Source: Bacteroidales bacterium (lineage in GTDB: Bacteria; Bacteroidota; Bacteroidia; Bacteroidales; UBA932). Taken from it: a stretch of 41,937 nt of DNA. The notes below the pieces were generated by a model. The model saw only the letters and a program-made list of their open reading frames with translations. It was not told where the DNA came from and did no database searches. Both the position numbers and the translations under genes were made by a program. Location: positions 1-41,937 of the forward strand of contig JAFZED010000045.1 of the NCBI GenBank assembly GCA_017560825.1. The letters run 5' to 3'. Shown here piece by piece: positions 36,226-41,937 of this stretch (positions are counted from its first letter, which is position 1; every line of letters begins with the position of its first letter).

Positions 36226-38157
36226 ATGAAAAGATTTTTCTACTTATCAATATTGCTCGTAGCAGCTGCTTGTGCAGGGCCGAAATTCGACCCTGCCAAG
36301 GTGGCTGATGCAGATGCGACCCAGGTTGCTCACGTTGAACCGCTGTCCTGGTGGACAGGAATGAAGACACCTCTCCAGCTTCTTGTCAATGGAGAGAACA
36401 TCTCGGCGTACGACCTGACAATAGAAGGTGGCAGGGGAGTCTCTGTAAAGGAGATCCACAAGGCAGACAGCCCTAACTACGTCTTTGTAGATGTTGAGGT
36501 AAATGCCAATGCAGCCCCCGGAACCTACTACCTTGTATTCAGCAAGGACGGTCAGTCATTCAAGTGGCCGTACGAGATCGCTGCACGTGAGGCGGGCTCG
36601 GCAGAGCGCGCAAGCTTCACAACTGCGGATATGGTCTATCTCATTATGCCGGACCGCTTTGCCAACGGTGACCCGGGCAATGACTCTACAGATGACACAG
36701 CTGAGGACGCAGACAGAACAAGACTCGGCGGTCGTCACGGAGGTGACATCCAGGGTGTGATCGACCATCTCGATTATATCGCTGAGCTCGGAGCGACAGC
36801 AATATGGGCAACTCCGTTCCTCCTCGATGACGCAAGAAGAGGGTCGTACCACGGCTATGCAGCTTCGGATTATTACAAGATTGACCCTCGTTTCGGAACA
36901 AACGACCTTTATAAGGAATATGTGGACAAGGCTCACGAGAAGGGCATCAAGATCCTTATGGACATCGTGACTAACCACTGCGGAAGCGAGCACTGGTGGA
37001 TGAAGGACCTTCCTTTCCAGGACTGGGTGCACCAGTTCCCTTCATACACAGGAACAAACGGCAAGTTCTCTACTCATATGGACCCTAATGCCTCTGAGAG
37101 AGACCTGAACTACCACGAAAGCGGATGGTTCTCACGCGCAATGCCGGATATGAACCTTGACAATCCTTACGTGCTGAAGTATTTCCAGCAGTGGGGTATC
37201 TGGTGGATCGAGTTCTCAGGCCTGGACGGCTTCAGAGTGGACACTTATCCTTACAACGAGAAGCAGCCTATGGCTGACTGGTGTGCGGCTATCGTCAACG
37301 AGTACCCGAACTTCAATATAGTAGGTGAGTGCTGGACCGGAAACATCCCTCAGCTTGCATACTGGCAGGGTGGAAACGCCAACAACGACGGTTTCAACTC
37401 GAACCTCCCGTCAATTATGGACTTCCCGCTTCACGATGCCATCCGTTCAGGTCTGGCACCGGCTCAGCAGGGCAGAAACTCAAGAGGCGGAAGCATATCC
37501 AGAGTCTATGACATCCTTGCAAATGACTTCATCTATCACGATCTTTCGAAGATGCTCATCTTCCCTGGCAACCACGACACAGACCGTATCGGAGATGTTG
37601 TCGGAAAGTCAGCTTCAAAGCAGAAGATTGCAATGGCTATGATGGCTACAATGCGTGGTATCCCGCAGATCTTTGCCGGTGACGAGATGATGTTCGTGTC
37701 AAAGGATCCTCGTTCGGGACATCCTGGTCTGAGAGTTGACTTTCCGGGCGGTTGGCCGGGAGACGAACTTGACTGGTTTACAGAGGCAGGAAGAAAGGAG
37801 ATGACAGTAAATACTGCAGGTGATGAGGTCGAGAAAGGCCAGGCTGCAGACCTGTTTGACTATGTCAGCCACCTCTTCCAGTGGAGAAAGACCAAGGAAG
37901 TGATCCACAGCGGCAAGACCCTTCATTTTATGTCAAGAGGCAACAACTACGGCTACTTCCGTTACAATGACACAGATGCTGTGTTTGTCTTCGTAAATGC
38001 TTCAGCAGAGCCAGTAAATGTCCCTTGGTCGACATATGCAGAGATCGGCGAAAGCCTCAAGGACGGCAAGGATGTGATCACAGGAGAGTCGGTAGCTATA
38101 ACTGACGAGACTGTAGTTGCGCCTGAAACAGCCCTCATCGTTGAATTCAAAAGATAG
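36226..38157 (+). CDS. SusA-like GH13 enzyme, lipoprotein
   Basis: 643 residues. Third copy of the cyclomaltodextrinase-type architecture in this operon but, unlike the other two, lipid-anchored: lipobox ends in Cys16 (LLVAAAC). N-domain (VEPLSWWTGMKTPLQLLVNG), then GH13 with Asp339 (GFRVDTYPYN), Glu368 (IVGECWT) and Asp451 (PGNHDTDR). The barrel has ATPFLLDDA where the others have LNPVQ/LNPIQ, so the subsite differs. A short Gln/Arg/Gly/Ser-rich loop (PAQQGRNSRGGS) lies near 412-423. Starts 6 bp after the GH31 gene. Confidence 0.9.
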   Translation: MKRFFYLSILLVAAACAGPKFDPAKVADADATQVAHVEPLSWWTGMKTPLQLLVNGENISAYDLTIEGGRGVSVKEIHKADSPNYVFVDVEVNANAAPGTYYLVFSKDGQSFKWPYEIAAREAGSAERASFTTADMVYLIMPDRFANGDPGNDSTDDTAEDADRTRLGGRHGGDIQGVIDHLDYIAELGATAIWATPFLLDDARRGSYHGYAASDYYKIDPRFGTNDLYKEYVDKAHEKGIKILMDIVTNHCGSEHWWMKDLPFQDWVHQFPSYTGTNGKFSTHMDPNASERDLNYHESGWFSRAMPDMNLDNPYVLKYFQQWGIWWIEFSGLDGFRVDTYPYNEKQPMADWCAAIVNEYPNFNIVGECWTGNIPQLAYWQGGNANNDGFNSNLPSIMDFPLHDAIRSGLAPAQQGRNSRGGSISRVYDILANDFIYHDLSKMLIFPGNHDTDRIGDVVGKSASKQKIAMAMMATMRGIPQIFAGDEMMFVSKDPRSGHPGLRVDFPGGWPGDELDWFTEAGRKEMTVNTAGDEVEKGQAADLFDYVSHLFQWRKTKEVIHSGKTLHFMSRGNNYGYFRYNDTDAVFVFVNASAEPVNVPWSTYAEIGESLKDGKDVITGESVAITDETVVAPETALIVEFKR

Positions 38158-38162
38158 ATTCT

Positions 38163-39581
38163 ATGTTTAGGAATATATTGACAATAGTCGCCGTATCTCT
38201 CGGCCTTGCACACGCAGCGGCCGCTGAGACGGTCCTGTACCCGGCAGTGCCGGGTATGAGGACGAGCGAGGTGTATTCCATCGCTGTCAACGGTGAAAAT
38301 GCCTGGGTTGAGGCAGTTGGTCCGGGTGGAATGGAAGACCTTCACACCCTGAACTTCTCTGCGGAAGGCAAGCAGACTATCGTCATCTCAGTAAATGAGG
38401 ACATAGAAAGCTACACAATCCAGCCCAAGAGCTATGGAATAAAGGGAGAGACCGACGGCAAGACCCTTACCGTCAGCATTGACGAGCCGATGAAACTTTA
38501 TATCAGGATCAACAACCTCCCTTATCTTGCAGTCTTCGCCAACCCTCTTGAAAAGAAAGCGCCTTCAAAAAAGGACAAGAATGTGGATTATTATGGCCCA
38601 GGCAACCACGATGTTGGAGAAATCAACGTCCGTGACGGCCAGACCATATATATAGCAGGAGGTGCGAACGTGAACGGACGCCTCGTCGGCACGGCGAAGA
38701 ACGTCACAATCTGCGGACGCGGCTCATTTACGGGCAACGCAAGACTCAACGATTGCGAAAACCTTGTGGTCGATGGCATATATATGAGGAATACCCGCGG
38801 ATGGGCGAACACCATCACCATCAGCGTCAACACGACATATCACAATGTAAAGATATTCAGCCACACAGGTGTGTGGGGTCTTGACGGCATCAATCCGGTG
38901 TCCTGCAAGGGCTTTGATATCGATGACTGCTTCATCCGTACAAGAGACGACTGTATTGCCATCAAGTCCAACGGCGATCCAGAGAAATTTGACCTCAGCT
39001 CCCGTGATATAACCATCCGTAACAGCACAATGGTCGGTTGGGACCACGCGGACGGTGTCACTCTTGGCTTTGAGCTCAATGGCGGTGTGGTAGAGAACAT
39101 CAAAGTCTATAACTGCGACATCTTGTCTGCAAGAGGTTCGGGAAGAACCGGCGGTCACGCTGCTTTCAGCATAGTCTGCGACGGAGCATCAGAGGTGAAG
39201 AACATCTTCTTTGAAGACATCCGTGTGGAGGCTGCAATCGAATACAAGAACCTGGAGATCATCCTTACAGAGGCTGAACGCTACGGAAACGGTAGAATGG
39301 GTTCCATTTCCGGTGTCTATCTCAAGAACATCTCCTGGGAGAATGCCTTCAAGCCATTCACTATCGTAGGACATCCTACAAAGTATGTGGAGAACGTAGT
39401 GTTCACCAACTGCTATGTCGGCGGCAAGCTCCTGACAGGAGTGGAAGATGCCGATTTCCAGATGGAATTCACCAGAGACATCGTATTTGTTCCTGGTGGA
39501 AAAGTAAAATATGAAAGATATCCTGAACAGGACGGAGAAATCAAGTCAAGAGTTTCCGGTCAGAGAAGGATACAGAGATAA
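38163..39581 (+). CDS. Right-handed beta-helix glycosidase, GH28/GH49-like, atypical
   Basis: 472 residues, signal peptide (AHAAAA, residue ~21). Residues ~25-135 look like a beta-sandwich; ~150-440 form a right-handed beta-helix with many V/I-x-N-x-x-I rungs. Three Asp line up with GH28: Asp241 (GLDGINP) and Asp262-Asp263 (RDDCIAIKS), spaced by 21 residues as Asp180/201/202 of polygalacturonase II. The GHG His motif is replaced by HADGVTLG (295-302) and the RIK motif is missing. GH49 dextranases (same clan GH-N) share an N-terminal sandwich plus DD. In an alpha-glucan operon a GH49-like activity is plausible; polygalacturonase is unlikely. Last gene of the plus-strand operon. Confidence 0.75.
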   Translation: MFRNILTIVAVSLGLAHAAAAETVLYPAVPGMRTSEVYSIAVNGENAWVEAVGPGGMEDLHTLNFSAEGKQTIVISVNEDIESYTIQPKSYGIKGETDGKTLTVSIDEPMKLYIRINNLPYLAVFANPLEKKAPSKKDKNVDYYGPGNHDVGEINVRDGQTIYIAGGANVNGRLVGTAKNVTICGRGSFTGNARLNDCENLVVDGIYMRNTRGWANTITISVNTTYHNVKIFSHTGVWGLDGINPVSCKGFDIDDCFIRTRDDCIAIKSNGDPEKFDLSSRDITIRNSTMVGWDHADGVTLGFELNGGVVENIKVYNCDILSARGSGRTGGHAAFSIVCDGASEVKNIFFEDIRVEAAIEYKNLEIILTEAERYGNGRMGSISGVYLKNISWENAFKPFTIVGHPTKYVENVVFTNCYVGGKLLTGVEDADFQMEFTRDIVFVPGGKVKYERYPEQDGEIKSRVSGQRRIQR

Positions 39582-39585
39582 ACCA

Positions 39586-39652
39586 TTAATGCATTTTGTT
39601 GGTTAGTAATGCATTAAAAATGCCGGCCTGGTTGTGAAATCAGACCGGCATT
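39586..39652. terminator. Two hairpins between the convergent PUL arms
   Basis: A 10-bp inverted repeat TTAATGCATT/AATGCATTAA (39586-39595 with 39608-39617) is followed by a 12-bp stem with one mismatch (39619-39630 with 39641-39652, AATGCCGG...). Both lie between stop codons of opposing operons, so this is probably a two-way terminator. Confidence 0.75.
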
Positions 39653-39677
39653 ACCTTATTATTACGGTAAGAACTTA

Positions 39678-41018
39678 TTACTTTCTTAAGATATAGTACT
39701 GATAAGGCTCCATTGCCATCTCCATAGTCGGCACGATAGTCTCACCGGTCATAAGATCAGTAACTTCCTTTCCGATGAAATCAAGCGGAACCCTTACAGT
39801 AGCTGCTTCGTTCTTGGTGTTTACCATCACAGTAAGCATTTCGCCCTTTGAATTCTTGTAAGTCATCTTGGCGACATTGCCTGTGTTTGCAAAGACAGGG
39901 TCAGCAACGCGAACGTCTCTTGTGCTGTTGAATGCCTGCATTACCTTGATGTACTCTTCGGTGTAGGCCTTGTTTGAGTCCCACTTCATCACATTGTTAG
40001 AGAAGAATGACAATGACTTGCTGTAACCGATCTCCTGTGAACTGTAGATGAGAGGGCAACCCTCAAGCATAGTTGCAGTCACGAAAGCCGCCATAGCGCC
40101 TCTTTCGCCGCCATAACGTGAAATTGGGGACTTCTCTGATGCAGTGTCGTGGTTGATGATGTATCTCATTCTTGTCTTTCCTTCAGGCACGTTCGACATA
40201 TCCTTGTTGAACGCCTCGAAGAGAGTGGATGCACCACCCTTTCCTCCGAATACATTCTCGAGAGTACCAGGGAAACTCCACGCATACATTACGTCAAAAC
40301 CGACCTCATAGATCCAGCTCTTGTCGCCTTCGGCGAGGAGGATGATGTCTGAATCGAGTGTTCTGAGGTATGCAAGAGCCTCTGTCCAGAAATCCTGAGG
40401 AACACCCTCTGCATAGTCACAACGGAAACCGTCTACTCCTGCCTCTGTCACCCAAAAAGCCATAGCGTCCTTCATAGCCTGGCGCATCTCTGCATTGCCG
40501 AAGTTCAGGTCAGCTACGTCTGTCCAGTTGAAGCCTGGAGGGGAGATGATGTTTCCTGATGCGTCGGTTGAATGCCATCCTTTGTTCTTTGTCCAAGGAT
40601 TGTCCCACGATGTGTGGTTGGCAATCCAGTCAAGTATGACCTTCATACCGAGATCGTGAGCCTTCTTTACAAGGTTCTTGAGGTCATCGAGGGTACCATA
40701 CTGAGGATGAACCTTTGTGAAGTCCTTGATGCAGTAAGGAGAGCCGATGGCCTTCTCCTTGCCCTGCTCGCAGATAGGCATAAGCCAGATCACGTCTACG
40801 CCGAGATCCTGGATGTTCTCAAGACGTGCGGTAATCGCGTTAAGCTGGTTGGTTGTAGCAAAAACGCGTGGGTTAGCTTCATAGAAGACATAGGAAGCAT
40901 CCGGCTTTTCGTTAGGGTCACCGACCGGTTTCTGCTCCTGAGGCTTCTCAGAACAACTGACTGCGCCCATAAAGAACGCAGCCAGTATATAGAGTAATGA
41001 TAAATTCTTGAAATTCAT
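39678..41018 (-). CDS. GH13 alpha-amylase-family lipoprotein (SusG-like role)
   Basis: 446 residues; lipobox ends in Cys22 (MGAVSC), followed by a Glu/Pro/Lys-rich linker, as in surface lipoproteins. Catalytic set: Asp201 (GFRCDYAEG), Glu230 (LLAEGDKSW), Asp291 (INHDTASEK). Related to the compact GH13 at 26466-27824, but on the other strand. It starts 5 bp after the SusE/F-like gene, so it is the second gene of a minus-strand unit. Its place beside a starch-binding protein suggests the surface amylase role of SusG, though it lacks the SusG CBM58 insertion. Confidence 0.9.
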   Translation of the reverse strand: MNFKNLSLLYILAAFFMGAVSCSEKPQEQKPVGDPNEKPDASYVFYEANPRVFATTNQLNAITARLENIQDLGVDVIWLMPICEQGKEKAIGSPYCIKDFTKVHPQYGTLDDLKNLVKKAHDLGMKVILDWIANHTSWDNPWTKNKGWHSTDASGNIISPPGFNWTDVADLNFGNAEMRQAMKDAMAFWVTEAGVDGFRCDYAEGVPQDFWTEALAYLRTLDSDIILLAEGDKSWIYEVGFDVMYAWSFPGTLENVFGGKGGASTLFEAFNKDMSNVPEGKTRMRYIINHDTASEKSPISRYGGERGAMAAFVTATMLEGCPLIYSSQEIGYSKSLSFFSNNVMKWDSNKAYTEEYIKVMQAFNSTRDVRVADPVFANTGNVAKMTYKNSKGEMLTVMVNTKNEAATVRVPLDFIGKEVTDLMTGETIVPTMEMAMEPYQYYILRK

Positions 41019-41023
41019 ATGAA

Positions 41024-41937
41024 TTATTCAATAGGTGTAACGCCTTCAGCAGTAACTGTGAGGAAGTAGTCACGGTCAGCTCTTACGTTGTAGTCAGAAA
41101 GCTGTGTACCGCCACCATTGTTGTTGAAGATGAGGTTGCAAGAGCCACCGAAGTTAGCTGCAGGAACTGTGAACACCTTGTACTCCTTGCTATTTACAGT
41201 CTCTGTAGCGTATGTTCCGCCTGGCCATCCGCCGAATGCCTCGCCGTCGCCCCAAGAGTAAAGTGTGATTGCCTCCCAACCTGTCTGGTCGTCAACGTAG
41301 ATCTTTACATCAGGAGCTGCTCCGAGCTCAGCTGCAGTCTCACCTGCGATGATGAAGTTGTATCTTGCGCTAGTCACTGCAGGGCAGTCGTACTGAGTAC
41401 CGTTGTTGTCATTCATAATAGGGTTGTAACCCAATTCGTAAGCGTCAGCAGTTACATCGATACGTGCGTAAGGAACGCCACCGAGAGTTACATAGTTCTC
41501 GAGCTGAGTACCAGGCCAGCTGCCGAATACCTCAGATGCACCCCAAGCGTAAATGTATGTAGCTGCATAACCAGTGTTGTTCTGGATGAAGAAAGTAACT
41601 GCTACAGGCTCAGCTGGAGTCTCTGGCTCCTCTGGTGTTTCAGGCTCCTCTGGAGTCTCTGGAGTTTCAGGCTCTTCTGGAGTCTGACCTGGAGTTGTAC
41701 GGTTGAATGGATCTTCAATTGCCTCGCAATCCTTCTCGTTGTAGATTACAAAGAAGAGGTCAACTACCTCAGCGCTGAATGTTACAGGTACATCGTCTGT
41801 CTGAGTGCCGCCACCGTTGTTGTTGAAGATGAGGTTCTGCGCCTTGCCCTCAACGTCAGCGATTGCATACTCGAAGTAAGTGTACTCAACGTCAGCGATG
41901 ATCTCAGTACCTGTAGGCTGTGCGCCTGGCCAGCCGC
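41024..41937 (-). CDS. SusE/SusF-like starch-binding protein, partial
   Basis: An open frame from its stop at 41024 to the window edge (about 304 residues; the N-terminus lies outside). An apparent start at 41434 (TTG) is inside the frame and should be ignored. Three tandem modules of ~90 residues are visible: one cut by the edge, then two full ones with matching YIYAWGASEVFGSWPGT and LYSWGDGEAFGGWPGG signatures and IFNNNGGGTQ ends. The WPG signature fits CBM26-like starch-binding modules. A Pro/Glu/Thr-rich linker (codons 41609-41697) joins the first and second modules. It probably binds starch on the cell surface. Confidence 0.85.
   Translation of the reverse strand, partial: GWPGAQPTGTEIIADVEYTYFEYAIADVEGKAQNLIFNNNGGGTQTDDVPVTFSAEVVDLFFVIYNEKDCEAIEDPFNRTTPGQTPEEPETPETPEEPETPEEPETPAEPVAVTFFIQNNTGYAATYIYAWGASEVFGSWPGTQLENYVTLGGVPYARIDVTADAYELGYNPIMNDNNGTQYDCPAVTSARYNFIIAGETAAELGAAPDVKIYVDDQTGWEAITLYSWGDGEAFGGWPGGTYATETVNSKEYKVFTVPAANFGGSCNLIFNNNGGGTQLSDYNVRADRDYFLTVTAEGVTPIE

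Noticed and set aside
38163-39581. Standard GH28 polygalacturonase call
   Set aside because: The catalytic-region His and RIK motifs are missing and the neighbours act on alpha-glucan, so only a fold-level GH28/GH49-like call is supported.
41024-41434. 136-residue protein starting at TTG 41434
   Set aside because: The frame stays open to the window edge and codes for further starch-binding modules, so this is only the C-terminal part of a larger protein.
41605-41700. Tandem DNA repeats as a CRISPR or mobile repeat
   Set aside because: They are in frame and encode a Pro/Glu/Thr linker; no spacers or regular repeat-spacer units.

Overview
This window reads as a chromosomal segment of a Bacteroidales bacterium (phylum Bacteroidota). 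The evidence is a SusC/SusD pair with enzymes of a polysaccharide utilization locus (PUL), lineage-typical families (DUF3127, DKNYY, pRiA4b ORF-3-like protein next to miaA), several TAnnTTTG boxes that match the Bacteroidota -7 promoter element, and almost no Shine-Dalgarno sequences in front of genes. I cannot place it to genus.

Layout. (1) 1-140: the 3' part of a 5S rRNA with a strong hairpin, so an rRNA operon lies upstream. (2) 141-367: a gene-free spacer packed with short hairpins. (3) 377-1754: a DoxX-like membrane protein and a secreted esterase. (4) 1802-7121, minus strand: two gene clusters, yigZ-pyrB-pyrI (pyrimidine synthesis) and serC-serA-DUF1015 (serine synthesis). (5) 7307-8756: a pRiA4b ORF-3-like acidic-tailed protein overlapping miaA. 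(6) 8770-10971, minus: recQ. (7) 11159-19436, plus: FKBP lipoprotein, SSB-like DUF3127 protein, DUF308 membrane protein, dnaG, metG, a DKNYY repeat protein and murB.

(8) 19557-39581, plus: a large alpha-glucan PUL. It has SusC and SusD, then a LytS-type histidine kinase and a LytTR response regulator, then six carbohydrate-enzyme genes packed 5-35 bp apart: a GH13 lipoprotein, a SusA-like GH13, a 1305-residue fusion of a SusA-like GH13 with a GH127-type (DUF1680) domain, a GH31, a lipoprotein SusA-like GH13, and a GH28/GH49-like beta-helix protein. (9) 39678-41937, minus: a converging unit with a SusE/F-like starch-binding protein (cut by the window edge) and another GH13 lipoprotein.

The expected working of the locus: surface binding and endo-cleavage of starch-like glucan (SusD, SusE/F-like protein, lipoprotein amylases), import of oligosaccharides by SusC, and periplasmic breakdown by the GH13 and GH31 enzymes. 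Control by a LytS/LytTR pair placed inside the operon is unlike the usual SusR or hybrid two-component regulators. A pair of direct repeats 21 bp apart upstream of susC is a candidate operator. The most unusual parts are the GH13-GH127 fusion, the beta-helix enzyme lacking GH28 motifs, and Q/R/G-rich insertions in several of the enzymes. DUF1015 beside serC/serA, in a serine cluster without a visible serB, is a second candidate for undescribed function.
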